Below, one piece after another: positions 15,731 to 23,768 of a stretch of 64,000 nucleotides of DNA. The notes below the pieces were generated by a model, which saw only the letters and a program-made list of their open reading frames with translations, searched no databases and was not told the DNA's origin. Numbering within the stretch: position 1 is the first letter of the stretch; every line of letters starts with the position of its first letter. The translations under genes and the position numbers were made by a program. Origin of the DNA: Algiphilus sp022763315 (lineage in GTDB: Bacteria > Pseudomonadota > Gammaproteobacteria > Nevskiales > Nevskiaceae); assembly GCF_965249985.1 (NCBI RefSeq), contig NZ_OZ252280.1. The stretch is one strand, 5' to 3'.

Positions 15731-17746
15731 ATGCGCGTGTTCCTGTGCGAGAAGCCGTCCCAGGGCAAGGACATCGCCCGTGTGCTGGGTGCCGGTCAAC
15801 GCGGCAACGGCTGCTACAGCGGCGCCGGTGTCGTCGTGACCTGGTGCATCGGTCATCTGGTGGAGGCGGTTCCACCCGAAGGCTACGGCGAGCAATACAA
15901 GCGCTGGGCCATCGAGCAACTGCCCATTCTTCCTGAGCGTTGGCGTGTCGAGCCCAAGGCGGCGACCGCAGCGCAATTCAAGGTCGTGCAGCAGCTCGTC
16001 GCCAAGGCGGGCGAGCTGGTGATTGCGACCGACGCCGACCGCGAGGGCGAGATGATCGCCCGCGAGATCATCGAGCTATGCGGCTACCGCGGGCCGATTC
16101 AGCGTCTGTGGCTGTCGGCGCTCAACGATGCGTCGATCCGCAAGGCACTGGGCGCGCTCAAGCCCTCGGCGGAGACGCTGCCGCTGTATTTCTCCGCACT
16201 CGCCCGATCGCGCGCCGACTGGCTGATCGGAATGAACCTGAGCCGCTTGTTCACACTGCTGGGGCGCCAGGCCGGCTATACCGGCGTGCTGTCGGTGGGG
16301 CGCGTGCAGACGCCGACGCTGAAGTTGGTCGTCGATCGTGATCGCGAGATCGCGCGATTCGTCTGCGTACCGTTCTGGGCCATCGAGGTTGCGCTTTCGC
16401 ATGCAGGCCAGTCTTTCGTCGCAAGCTGGACGCCGCCGCAAGGCAGCACCGACGATGCGGGCCGCTGCCTGCAACAGCCGGTGGCGCAGCAGGCCGCCGA
16501 GCGCCTGCGCACGGCCGGCTCCGCCCAGGTGCTGTCGGTAGAAACCGAGCGCGTTCGCGAAGGGCCGCCGCTGCCGTTCGACCTGGGCACGCTGCAGGAG
16601 GTGTGCTCCAAGCAGTTGGGCCTCGACGTGCAGGAGACGCTGGACATTGCCCAGGCGCTGTACGAGACGCACAAGGCGACAACGTATCCGCGCTCGGATT
16701 CGGGCTACCTGCCCGAGAGCATGCTGGCCGAGGTACCGACCGTACTCGACAGCCTGGTCAAGACCGACCCCAGCCTGCGGCCGCTGATCGAGCGCCTGGA
16801 TCGCCAACAGCGCTCGCGTGCATGGAACGACGGCAAGGTGTCGGCTCACCACGGAATCATCCCGACGCTGGAGCCCGCCAACCTGTCGGCCATGAACGAG
16901 AAGGAACTGGCCGTCTACCGGCTGATCCGCGCTCATTACCTCGCGCAGTTCCTCCCGCACCATGAGTTCGACCGGACGGTAGCGCAGTTCTCGTGCGGCA
17001 GTCAGTCGCTGGCGGCCGTGGGCAAGCAGATTGCCGTCATCGGCTGGCGTGAGGTGCTGGCGACGCCGGGGCCGGACGATGCCGATGGCGAGGATGCGCA
17101 GCGCAGCCAGGTACTGCCCGCCCTGCATGCGGGCCTGTCCTGCCCGGTCGGAAAGGTGGATCTCAAGGCGCTGAAGACGCTGCCGCCCAAACCCTACACG
17201 CAGGGCGAGCTGATCAAGGCCATGAAGACCGTCGCCAAGTTCGTGACCGACCCGCGCCTGAAACAGAAGCTGCGAGATACCACCGGCATCGGCACCGAGG
17301 CGACACGCGCCAACATCATCAACGGTCTGATCGGTCGCGGCTACCTGGTCAAGAAAGGCCGCGCCGTCCGCGCTTCCGACGCGGCATTCACGCTCATCGA
17401 CGCGGTGCCCTCGGCCATCGCCGACCCCGGCACCACGGCGGTGTGGGAGCAGGCGCTCGACATGATCGAGGCCGGCCAGATGGCGCTGGACACCTTCATC
17501 GAGAAGCAGTCCGTGTGGGTCGGCCAGCTCGTGCAGCAGTACCGCGGCGCAACGCTCTCGCTCAAGCTGCCGCCGGCGCCGGCCTGCCCGCAGTGCGGCG
17601 CACCGATGCAGCAGCGCACGGGCAAGAGCGGCGCGTTCTGGTCCTGCTCGCGCTACCCGGACTGCAAGGGTACGTTGCCGATCGAGTCCCCGACGGGCCG
17701 GCGCAGCGCACCGCGCAAGCGGCGCGCTGCCTCCAACGCGTCCTGA
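15731..17746 (+). CDS. topB: DNA topoisomerase III (ICE type)
   Basis: A 671-aa type IA topoisomerase from ATG 15731 with AAGGAGG upstream. The Toprim domain opens with FLCEKPSQGKDIARVL, and its acidic motif is ATDADREGEMIAREI. The nucleophile lies in TTYPRSDSGYLPESM (Tyr after TT). The C-terminus carries one zinc ribbon, CPQCGAPMQQ with CSRYPDCKG. It decatenates or relaxes DNA via a 5'-phosphotyrosine intermediate. ICEs of this class nearly always encode their own copy beside ssb, presumably for replication or transfer intermediates. Confidence 0.93.
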   Translation: MRVFLCEKPSQGKDIARVLGAGQRGNGCYSGAGVVVTWCIGHLVEAVPPEGYGEQYKRWAIEQLPILPERWRVEPKAATAAQFKVVQQLVAKAGELVIATDADREGEMIAREIIELCGYRGPIQRLWLSALNDASIRKALGALKPSAETLPLYFSALARSRADWLIGMNLSRLFTLLGRQAGYTGVLSVGRVQTPTLKLVVDRDREIARFVCVPFWAIEVALSHAGQSFVASWTPPQGSTDDAGRCLQQPVAQQAAERLRTAGSAQVLSVETERVREGPPLPFDLGTLQEVCSKQLGLDVQETLDIAQALYETHKATTYPRSDSGYLPESMLAEVPTVLDSLVKTDPSLRPLIERLDRQQRSRAWNDGKVSAHHGIIPTLEPANLSAMNEKELAVYRLIRAHYLAQFLPHHEFDRTVAQFSCGSQSLAAVGKQIAVIGWREVLATPGPDDADGEDAQRSQVLPALHAGLSCPVGKVDLKALKTLPPKPYTQGELIKAMKTVAKFVTDPRLKQKLRDTTGIGTEATRANIINGLIGRGYLVKKGRAVRASDAAFTLIDAVPSAIADPGTTAVWEQALDMIEAGQMALDTFIEKQSVWVGQLVQQYRGATLSLKLPPAPACPQCGAPMQQRTGKSGAFWSCSRYPDCKGTLPIESPTGRRSAPRKRRAASNAS

Positions 17747-18323
17747 TCCTCGCTTCCCCCTGCCGCGCCGGCCCTTCACTGGCGGCGAGGCAAACGTCCC
17801 GCACCGCGCGGGACTCCAAAGCGCGCGTCTCCTTCTGCAACGGTGTGCGCGCCCCGTCTGCCCGTCATCGGGCGACGGGGCGAGAAGGTCATTGCTCCCA
17901 CGAATCGCGCCCGCCGCCATTCCCTTGATCGGTGTGCCTTGCCTCGGTCATGAGGGGCTTCCTGACGCCTTGCCGCCGCGCGAGCCGTGAGGAGGCCCCT
18001 TGGGCCGAGGGTATTCCGTGCCGGTGCCCGCCGGCGGAACAACGGGCTCCCTTTGTGTGTGGATGCACGCCAGAGGATTCCGGCCCCAGCCACGAAACGG
18101 GCCGGGTGCGATTGCTGACGCAGCGAACGGCTTTGACGACGGCCCGCGCTGACGCAGCCCACAGGTGGTTTTCCTTCCTCTCCAGCCGAAGGCCCGCGTG
18201 GCCTTCGGCGCCCTGGTCCTTGCCTTGTCCCGTGACGCGGGCCTGCGCTAAAGCGGGCCGTCCGCGATTCGGTTTTCCCTGCGACGGCAGCCATGCTTCG
18301 CGCCCATCCTCACGCCATGCGTT
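17747..18323. other. Long non-coding stretch between topB and the structured element
   Basis: No supported gene on either strand. It is rich in GC inverted repeats. The strongest is CGCCCCGT (17850-17857) pairing with ACGGGGCG (17875-17882), with an inner GCCCG/CGGGC stem, a good candidate terminator or attenuator for topB. Another is GTCCCGC pairing with GCGGGAC near 17795-17815. It could also host a longer transcript leading into the element at 18324 or an oriT, but nothing proves this. Confidence 0.4.
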
Positions 18324-18428
18324 GCTGACAGTCGTCAGCGGCATGCCCTGGCAGTCCCGGTCTTCAAGACTGCAACGCGGTTCGCCGCGTTGACCGATCC
18401 AGTCCGCTTCGCATCGCCCACCGCGGAC
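18324..18428 (+). ncRNA. Four-stem structured element, copy A
   Basis: Stem 1 is GCTGAC/GTCAGC (18324-18329, 18334-18339). Stem 2 is GCAGTC/GACTGC (18351-18356, 18368-18373). Stem 3 is CGCGG/CCGCG (18376-18380, 18385-18389). Stem 4 is GTCCGC/GCGGAC (18402-18407, 18423-18428). Conserved single-stranded text includes ATGCCC before stem 2, TCTTCAAG in its loop and TTGACC after stem 3. It lies 97 nt before the next gene. Copies B, C and D show paired substitutions, so the structure is selected, as RNA leader or DNA cruciform. Confidence 0.6.
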
Positions 18429-18525
18429 GCTCGCCGGCCTGGCGACGATGCACTTTTCTCAACCACCCGAGGGGAACCCCATCCCCTGCGGGATGCGTGC
18501 TCCCCGACCCACCAAGGAGCACGGC

Positions 18526-18762
18526 ATGTCTGAACCTTCCGCATCTTCCTCTGCAACCGCAGTGCGCAGTGGTGCGCTGGCGCTGACCTGGACCGGCAAG
18601 CGTTTGCCGCTACAGGTGCTGCGCAGCGCGGCCGGCCACTACATCGGCACACAAGACGACGAAGGCCCGGTATCGCGGGAGTCCGTCGAGTATTTCCCGA
18701 ACCACCTCGCAGCACAGCGCGCCCTGGATACCCATGCCTGGACACAGCGCGCTCACCCCTGA
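18526..18762 (+). CDS. Small conserved ICE protein, function unknown
   Basis: A 78-aa protein from ATG 18526, with AAGGAG about 8 nt upstream. It reads ALTWTGKRLPLQVLRSAAGH, then YIGTQDDEGPVSRESVEYF and AAQRALDTHAW, a compact beta-rich domain without a recognised motif. It is preceded by structured element A and by a hairpin CATCCC-ctgc-GGGATG (18480-18495) inside a larger GGGGA/TCCCC stem. It is followed after 25 nt by the next gene with its own ribosome site. Confidence 0.65.
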   Translation: MSEPSASSSATAVRSGALALTWTGKRLPLQVLRSAAGHYIGTQDDEGPVSRESVEYFPNHLAAQRALDTHAWTQRAHP

Positions 18763-18787
18763 TTCCCACCCTTCAAGGAGTTCTCTC

Positions 18788-19180
18788 ATGAATCTGTCTT
18801 TACCCGAAGACGTGCTCGATCAGATGGCGCTGGAACAGGCGCACTTCGACGCTGCACCGCAGGCCTTCTTCGAGGCCTGGAAGCGCGGCGCGCAGATCGC
18901 CGGCCACGAGTGGTTCGGCGACGGCACACGCGAAGGTCTGCAGCGTGCCACCACCAAGTGGGACCTGCGGCCCAACATGCTGATGCTCAACGACGCCCTG
19001 GGCGTGCTGAGCAGCGGTCAACGCATGTTCCTGTCCGCGATGGTGAGCTTCTACAACTCCCGCGAGGGCGGCGCGATGCTCAAGCGTTGCGGCTTCGAGG
19101 GGCTGTCCGACTTCGGCGGCCTCGATCTGGAACGGCGCCAGGTCATCGCTGACCTCACGCTGCACTACAGCGGCTGGTGA
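18788..19180 (+). CDS. Conserved ICE protein, function unknown
   Basis: A 130-aa protein from ATG 18788 with AAGGAG upstream. It is acidic and mainly helical: EDVLDQMALEQAHFDAAPQA, then NMLMLNDALGVLSSGQRMFL and FEGLSDFGGLDLERRQVIAD. No family with known activity is recognised. It is the only gene of the block without a clear hairpin leader, so it is probably co-transcribed with the 78-aa gene. Transcription likely ends at the hairpin 19221-19265. Confidence 0.7.
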   Translation: MNLSLPEDVLDQMALEQAHFDAAPQAFFEAWKRGAQIAGHEWFGDGTREGLQRATTKWDLRPNMLMLNDALGVLSSGQRMFLSAMVSFYNSREGGAMLKRCGFEGLSDFGGLDLERRQVIADLTLHYSGW

Positions 19181-19220
19181 GCCGCGCCTGGCAACCCACC
19201 GTCCTTTCATCCCACCCCAC

Positions 19221-19265
19221 GAGGGACATGCGTCCCCGTTCGGGGCCATGTCCCTCCTTCTTTTC
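19221..19265 (+). terminator. Two-tier hairpin terminator
   Basis: The outer stem is GAGGGACATG/CATGTCCCTC (19221-19230, 19247-19256). The inner stem is CCCC-gttc-GGGG (19234-19245). A CTTCTTTTC tail follows. It is a strong Rho-independent-type terminator 40 nt after the preceding gene, and shares its nested design with the hairpins at 25637 and 26043. Confidence 0.75.
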
Positions 19266-19430
19266 GCAGGAGCGGCCATGTCCCGAATCAGCATCTTCCA
19301 CTGACCTGCACCGCCCGCCACCAGGGCGGCCAGACGCCGCGGCCGGCTGACCGGTTGCCACTTCATCCACTCGCTGGGGTTCAATCCCCGGCAGGGGATT
19401 GCCTCGGCCATCCTCTGCTGGAGGAATCCC

Positions 19431-20144
19431 ATGTCCCATTCCAAAAACCCCTTCGTCCGCGGCTACGATGGCCTGTCCGTGCAGCGGCTGCTGGCGATTT
19501 CCTACGACGACTGCCCGCTGAGCTATCTGCCGCTGCACGTCTCGCAGTCGCACCTGCCGGACAGCCAGGTCGAGCGCCATGCCTGCGTCTTCTGCGACGA
19601 CTTCGCGCTGATCACCGAGGGCCAGAACGTGCCGCCCGAGCTGGACGCGCAGTGCCCCAGCCACGGCATCGCCCGAAACCTCGTCTACGCCGTCATGGCC
19701 GAAGAAGCCGGCAAGCCGCTGCACGTCGGCGACACCTACTCCGAGGAAGCCGCGCGCGAGGTGGTACGCCGCCTGCGCTTCGAGACCGGGTTCTACAGCC
19801 GTGCCTGGGAAATCAGTTCGGCGCACATCACTGAGGAGGCCGGCCGCTATCTGGCCAACCTGGCCGACATCGCCACGCCGAGCGGTTTTCTGTTCGTGGC
19901 CTTCCGCATTCCCTACAGCGCGGCGGTCGGCGTGAAACTGATCGCCACCCCCTGGACGGATGCGAACCTGCAGCATGTCGAGGGCATCACTGCCGAAGAG
20001 CTACGGCAGGAGCACCGGGCCAAGGGCGTGCCGGAGTCCCTCGTGGAGGTGTTGCACCTGGCTGCGCTCGCCGACGTGCGTCTGCTGATCTTCGATGCCG
20101 ACGCGCCCGTGCTGGACGGGCTGACGCTCTACGACGACGAGTAA
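19431..20144 (+). CDS. Conserved ICE protein, function unknown
   Basis: A 237-aa protein from ATG 19431. It reads DGLSVQRLLAISYDDCPLSY near the N-terminus, then RHACVFCDDFALITEGQNVP, GIARNLVYAVMAEEAG, and ends with an acidic tail. Isolated cysteines (CPLS, CVFC) do not form a clear zinc site. It resembles uncharacterised ICE cargo conserved in this region. The leader holds the hairpin CAATCCCC-ggca-GGGGATTG (19382-19401) about 20 nt before the ribosome site. It ends at a good terminator (20159). Confidence 0.7.
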   Translation: MSHSKNPFVRGYDGLSVQRLLAISYDDCPLSYLPLHVSQSHLPDSQVERHACVFCDDFALITEGQNVPPELDAQCPSHGIARNLVYAVMAEEAGKPLHVGDTYSEEAAREVVRRLRFETGFYSRAWEISSAHITEEAGRYLANLADIATPSGFLFVAFRIPYSAAVGVKLIATPWTDANLQHVEGITAEELRQEHRAKGVPESLVEVLHLAALADVRLLIFDADAPVLDGLTLYDDE

Positions 20145-20158
20145 CCCGCAACCCATTC

Positions 20159-20185
20159 GAGCCCCCCACGTCGGGGCTCTTCTTT
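20159..20185 (+). terminator. Rho-independent terminator
   Basis: GAGCCCC (20159-20165) pairs with GGGGCTC (20173-20179), followed by TTCTTTT. It lies 15 nt after the preceding gene. Confidence 0.8.
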
Positions 20186-20264
20186 TGCGCGGAACGCGGT
20201 GCCGGCGCATTGCCGATTCCCAACGGACGGTCGCCGCCATGTGCCGCACGCTGGCCGCATGTTC

Positions 20265-20364
20265 GCTGGCGTTGCCGGCAGCATGCCCAGGCAGTCGAGA
20301 CCTTCGAGACTGCGGCGCGGTTCGCCGTGCTGGTCGTTTCTTTCGCCGGACGCATACCGCGTCC
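20265..20364 (+). ncRNA. Four-stem structured element, copy B
   Basis: Stem 1 is GCTGGC/GCCGGC (20265-20270, 20274-20279). Stem 2 is GCAGTC/GACTGC (20291-20296, 20308-20313). Stem 3 is CGCGG/CCGTG (20316-20329, one G-U pair). Stem 4 is GGACGC/GCGTCC (20348-20353, 20359-20364). The conserved GCATGCCCAGGCAG and CTTCGAGACTGC segments align with copies A, C and D. It starts 80 nt after the terminator at 20159 and ends 73 nt before the next gene. Confidence 0.6.
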
Positions 20365-20436
20365 ATCCAACTCACCCTCAAGGGACATACCTCCCTTGCG
20401 GGCGGGAGTCCCTTGGTTGCCACAAGGAGTCTCCCC

Positions 20437-21234
20437 ATGGATACCCAAGCCATCCGCGCACAGATGCCGACGCTCGTTGTCGGTCATGTGCCTTCCAACG
20501 TCCGTTCGTTCAAGTTCAACATCTTCGACGGCCAGCCCAAGGTTTCGACGCTGGGCTTTCACATCGACCCGAAGCCTTTCGAGGGCAAGGTCATCGCCAC
20601 CACCGACGAGGCCATCGTCGTCAAGACGGGACGGGCCGAGTTCGCGGTGCTCGATCGCACGCTCGTGACCGAGGTGCCCGACGAAGGCGCCAAGGTGCAG
20701 GTCGAACCCTATGTCAGACGCCGCTTCGACGGTCAGCGGGCGGACACGCCCGAGGAGCAGACCGAGTTCACCGCCGACGGCCAGCCCTACACGGTGAAGC
20801 GGTTCGTGCTCGGGTCCGCACCAGCGAAGCTGCCGATCCCCGAGCCGCGCTGCCCCGAGCTGCAGGAACTGATCGACCAACTGGAGCAGTTGCCCGCTCC
20901 CGACGGCTTCCGGCGCATCACCCACATGCTGGTGGATGCCGGTGCGCGGGACATCACCTGGGTCGATCCGCTGCCCGCCGACATCATCCGCACGCCGCCG
21001 GCCATCGGCTTCACCGTCGCCACGATGAAGTTCCAGGGTTGCGTCACCGTGCTGTATGAGCGTGGCCTCGACCTCTACGCGGTGGAGCTGCACCGCGACG
21101 GCGAGCTGATCGAACGGGTCGATGAGGTGTTCTTCGACACCCTCGGCGAGACGCTGGAACGGCTGATCGACGACGGGAGCTGGAGACGCATCCGCGTGCA
21201 GTGCCTGTCGGGTCGCAAGGCTGTCCGGCACTGA
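20437..21234 (+). CDS. Conserved ICE protein, function unknown
   Basis: A 265-aa protein from ATG 20437, with AAGGAG upstream. It reads MPTLVVGHVPSNVRSFKFNI, then GKVIATTDEAIVVKTGRAEF, suggesting a beta-rich N-terminal domain, and a C-terminal part with FQGCVTVLYERGLDLYAVEL. No catalytic motif is recognised. The leader contains AAGGGAC pairing with GTCCCTT (20380-20386, 20408-20414), the loop holding a second GC stem. Structured element B stands before it. Confidence 0.7.
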   Translation: MDTQAIRAQMPTLVVGHVPSNVRSFKFNIFDGQPKVSTLGFHIDPKPFEGKVIATTDEAIVVKTGRAEFAVLDRTLVTEVPDEGAKVQVEPYVRRRFDGQRADTPEEQTEFTADGQPYTVKRFVLGSAPAKLPIPEPRCPELQELIDQLEQLPAPDGFRRITHMLVDAGARDITWVDPLPADIIRTPPAIGFTVATMKFQGCVTVLYERGLDLYAVELHRDGELIERVDEVFFDTLGETLERLIDDGSWRRIRVQCLSGRKAVRH

Positions 21235-21245
21235 ACCTCCCAGCA

Positions 21246-21270
21246 GCTTCCCGCCCTCGCGGCGGGAAGC
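21246..21270 (+). terminator. Hairpin between two ICE genes (terminator or leader)
   Basis: GCTTCCCGCC (21246-21255) pairs perfectly with GGCGGGAAGC (21261-21270) around a 5-nt loop, followed by CTCTCTTCCT. The tail is pyrimidine-rich but weak in T. It could terminate the upstream gene or act as a leader for the DUF3085 gene 30 nt on. Confidence 0.6.
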
Positions 21271-21300
21271 CTCTCTTCCTGCCCCCTGGAGATCAAACCC

Positions 21301-21666
21301 ATGACTGTTCGATTCAAAGGCACGGAGCTGCGGCCCGTGCTCGCCGAAGCGGTGGCGAATCAATGCCGCGTCATCCTGGTCAAGGATCAGGGCGTGTACT
21401 TCCTGGCCGAGCGCGGCGAGCGCCGGCCCGATGGTCGCCAGCAGACCATCGCCTATGCCGCCGGCTGCAACCCGGATGTCGATGCCTTCGACGACTGGTG
21501 GGAGCTGGCGCGCGCCACGTTCGGCGGCGATGACTTTGGCGAGTTCTTCGATCCGCAGGAGGGCGTGTTTGCGCGCATCCTGCACAGCGGGGACGACCTC
21601 GACGTGTCCGCCACCGCGACACACCTGTCGCTGCAGGCGGTTCCTTCCACACCCAGCGGCAACTGA
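21301..21666 (+). CDS. DUF3085 domain protein
   Basis: A 121-aa protein from ATG 21301. The order VRFKGTELRPVLAEA, CRVILVKDQGVYFLAERGE, then YAAGCNPDVDAFDDWWELAR and FGGDDFGEFF is the DUF3085 pattern, a family restricted largely to ICEs and plasmids. Biochemical role unknown. It is flanked by hairpins on both sides, so it may be transcribed as its own unit. Confidence 0.8.
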   Translation: MTVRFKGTELRPVLAEAVANQCRVILVKDQGVYFLAERGERRPDGRQQTIAYAAGCNPDVDAFDDWWELARATFGGDDFGEFFDPQEGVFARILHSGDDLDVSATATHLSLQAVPSTPSGN

Positions 21667-21678
21667 CCGCCCATCCCC

Positions 21679-21705
21679 GGCCCCCGCTCCGGGGGCCTCT
21701 TTCTT
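21679..21705 (+). terminator. Rho-independent terminator
   Basis: GGCCCCC (21679-21685) and GGGGGCC (21691-21697) form a 7-bp stem with a 5-nt loop, followed by TCTTTCTT. It lies 12 nt after the DUF3085 gene. Confidence 0.8.
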
Positions 21706-21784
21706 CCCGGCAATGCGGACAGCCGCGAGTGCCGATTGCCGCTCGCCTGCGCGCCATCCCGGCGCCACGCTTCCGGCCATGTTC

Positions 21785-21891
21785 CGCTGACGTCCGTCAG
21801 CGACATGCCCAGGCAGCCACGATCTTCAAGGCTGCGACGCGGTTCCGACCGCGTTGATCACTCCAGTTCGCACCGGCATCCATGCGCGAAC
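21785..21891 (+). ncRNA. Four-stem structured element, copy C
   Basis: Stem 1 is CGCTGAC/GTCAGCG (21785-21791, 21796-21802). Stem 2 is GCAGCC/GGCTGC (21813-21818, 21830-21835). Stem 3 is CGCGGT/ACCGCG (21838-21843, 21848-21853). Stem 4 is GTTCGC/GCGAAC (21866-21871, 21886-21891). Compared with copy A, stems 2 and 4 change on both strands and still pair. ACATGCCCAGG, GATCTTCAAGG and TTGATC are shared with copy D. It ends 119 nt before the STY4534-family gene. The rest of the 344-nt gap shows only the hairpin CACACC/GGTGTG (21951-21956, 21974-21979). Confidence 0.62.
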
Positions 21892-22010
21892 GGCCATCGG
21901 TTCTCGATGGCGATGCCACCAAGCTGTTCCATCAACCCACGCGGGGGTTCCACACCTTCCCCGCCTTGGGTCGGGTGTGTCTCCGCCTCATTGTTCCCAG
22001 GAGATTCACC

Positions 22011-22562
22011 ATGACCACTTCCACCGAAAAATCCTACTTCGATCTGCACATCACCGGCCTCGGGTATCTCAATCGCATCCGCGAAGTGAAGCCCAAGAAA
22101 GGCGATGCGTTCCTGGCCTGCGACATCGCGGCCTTGAACGGTCCCAGCGATGACGTCTCGTATGTGCGTTTCGACACGCGCGTATCGGGATCGGAAGCGC
22201 AGCACCTGGTGCGCCGCTGCATTCAGGCGGTCGACGCCGAGAAGAAGGTGATGATCGGCTTCCGCCTGGGCGACCTGTGGACCGACACCTTCACCTACTC
22301 CAAGGGCAAGCGTGCCGGCGAGCAGGGGGTGAGCCTCAAGGCCCGCCTGCTGTTCGTCAGTTGGATCAAGGTCGACGGCAAGCTCGTCTACAAGGCCGAA
22401 CCCAAGCCGACCGAGACCGACGAGCGGGACCCGGAAGTCCCTGTGACGTCCGACGCGCCCGCCACGCAGCAAGCCTCGGCACCGGAGCCTTCCAAGGCCC
22501 TCGCCGATGCTGCCGACGACGCTGCCGATGCCCCCGCACTGGCCGTTGCCGAGTCGTTCTGA
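22011..22562 (+). CDS. STY4534-family ICE replication protein (DUF3577)
   Basis: A 183-aa protein from ATG 22011 with CCAGGAG upstream. The N-terminal ~130 residues form an OB-fold-like domain: SYFDLHITGLGYLNRIREVK, then GDAFLACDIAALNGPSDDVS and VMIGFRLGDLW. The C-terminal 50 residues are an acidic Ala/Pro/Asp-rich tail ending in AESF, as in single-strand-binding proteins. It is expected to bind ssDNA during ICE replication or transfer, in addition to the SSB at 15053. It is preceded by structured element C. Confidence 0.82.
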   Translation: MTTSTEKSYFDLHITGLGYLNRIREVKPKKGDAFLACDIAALNGPSDDVSYVRFDTRVSGSEAQHLVRRCIQAVDAEKKVMIGFRLGDLWTDTFTYSKGKRAGEQGVSLKARLLFVSWIKVDGKLVYKAEPKPTETDERDPEVPVTSDAPATQQASAPEPSKALADAADDAADAPALAVAESF

Positions 22563-22566
22563 TCCG

Positions 22567-22590
22567 CAAGGCCCCATCCCCGGGGCCTTG
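22567..22590 (+). terminator. Hairpin after the STY4534-family gene
   Basis: CAAGGCCCC (22567-22575) pairs with GGGGCCTTG (22582-22590), 9 bp with a 6-nt loop. The following TCCTCTCTTC is only weakly T-rich. It lies 27 nt before the next start and could serve as terminator or leader. Confidence 0.6.
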
Positions 22591-22617
22591 TCCTCTCTTC
22601 GTCAGCAGGAGACCTTC

Positions 22618-23229
22618 ATGATCACCATCCCCGGCCAACTGGCCATCAAGACCATCCACGGCAGGAACGGCGACTTCAACGTCGGCCGCCTGGCGACCTC
22701 GATCGGCGAGTTCGTCGTGAAGAACGCCGAACTCGATCAGTACCGCGAGGGCAAGTACGACGGTGATTTCGTCATCGTCGAGATTCGCCCCTCCACGTAC
22801 AACGCCAACGGCCGCATGGTCATCGAGATCCGCGCCCATCTGGGCGGGATGACGCTATCCAACATCGACGCCCTGAGCCGCGACGAGGCCCGCCGGCTGA
22901 GTCCGCAGGAAGTCGATCCGATCGACGAGGAAGCGCAGGCGCCCGTGCCGGCAACGCCCCCGGCCAAGCCGAAGGCGAAGCCGCGCAGTCCGCGTGATCC
23001 CCTGGTCGATACCACGCCGTTCGGCAGCGAACCGGCTCCCGTGTCCGCTGCGGCCTCGGCCGAGGCAGACGACGGGGCGCTGTTTGGTGCCTTGTGGCCT
23101 CTGGGCGAGACCGTGAAGCTCGATGCGACCGTGGATCGTCGTGTGCTGCGTGAGCAGCGCGACCGTCTCGACAAGCTGGGCTACGAGTTCGCTCCGTTGT
23201 CCCAGGACTGGCACCTCAAAGCTGTCTGA
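22618..23229 (+). CDS. DUF3275 family protein
   Basis: A 203-aa protein from ATG 22618 with CAGGAG upstream. The N-terminal 90 residues (ITIPGQLAIKTIHGRNGDFN, then GEFVVKNAELDQYREGKYDG and IEIRAHLGGMTLSNIDAL) are diagnostic of DUF3275. A Pro/Lys/Ala linker (~105-150) leads to a C-terminal motif FGALWPLGETVKLDATVDR. The ordered N-domain plus long linker suggests a nucleic-acid or protein adaptor; function unknown. DUF3275 regularly follows the STY4534-like gene in this ICE class. Confidence 0.82.
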   Translation: MITIPGQLAIKTIHGRNGDFNVGRLATSIGEFVVKNAELDQYREGKYDGDFVIVEIRPSTYNANGRMVIEIRAHLGGMTLSNIDALSRDEARRLSPQEVDPIDEEAQAPVPATPPAKPKAKPRSPRDPLVDTTPFGSEPAPVSAAASAEADDGALFGALWPLGETVKLDATVDRRVLREQRDRLDKLGYEFAPLSQDWHLKAV

Positions 23230-23318
23230 TCCATCCGCCGCCTTGCGCGGCATACCGCCACCCGCCGGGGTTCTTCCCCGACGGGGAGGGCTCCGGCCTT
23301 TTCTTCAAGGAGACCCTC

Positions 23319-23684
23319 ATGGGCTGGACCTTCGTTCGTCAGACGCGCGATCAGTTGATCCGCGAGCTGCTCGCTCCGCAGGCGTCCGAACGCGCTTGCT
23401 GCGAAGTCATCGACCACACGCTGGACGGCGACGTTCTGTGGACCGTGGTTCGCGTCACCGCCAGGCAGACGGGCGTCATGGGCCTCGCGGCCGGTGAGTC
23501 CGTCTGCTACATCGGCTGCCATCTGTTGGAGAGCGCGGGCCTTGAGTGGGGCTACAAGTCCCTCGATGAGTCCGTGCATCCGTACTACTACTCGTGCCCG
23601 CTGCGCTATCTCGACATGGCGCCGGTGCAAAGCTCCGAGTGGCGCGAGCGGGTTCACCGCTTCCACGCGGGGCGCGCTGTCTAG
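23319..23684 (+). CDS. Conserved ICE protein (DUF6927-like, tentative)
   Basis: A 121-aa protein from ATG 23319 with AAGGAG upstream. It reads MGWTFVRQTRDQLIRELLAP, then LWTVVRVTARQTGVMGLAAG and a Tyr/Cys-rich end (PYYYSCPLRYLDM). I associate the MGW...RxxLIxEL start with DUF6927, with limited certainty. The leader contains CGGGG-ttctt-CCCCG (23276-23290). Function unknown. Confidence 0.65.
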   Translation: MGWTFVRQTRDQLIRELLAPQASERACCEVIDHTLDGDVLWTVVRVTARQTGVMGLAAGESVCYIGCHLLESAGLEWGYKSLDESVHPYYYSCPLRYLDMAPVQSSEWRERVHRFHAGRAV

Positions 23685-23768
23685 CGGCACGCATCTTCCT
23701 TCACCCAACCGGGGCGAGCATGGCCCCGCGGGCTGTGGTTGCTCCTTCATTTCCAAGAGGACATCACC

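Noticed and set aside
16076..17920. A 614-aa minus-strand frame opposite topB
   Set aside because: The frame overlaps a clear topoisomerase III on the other strand, and the composition is typical of antisense shadows.
17889..18393. Overlapping 150-aa frames on both strands between topB and the 78-aa gene
   Set aside because: Neither has a ribosome site, domain or plausible composition, and both run through the structured element. The stretch is treated as non-coding.
19378..19401. tRNA-like GGTTCAATCCCCGGC (T-arm resemblance)
   Set aside because: The bases form a simple hairpin CAATCCCC-ggca-GGGGATTG before a gene. No acceptor, D or anticodon arms surround it.
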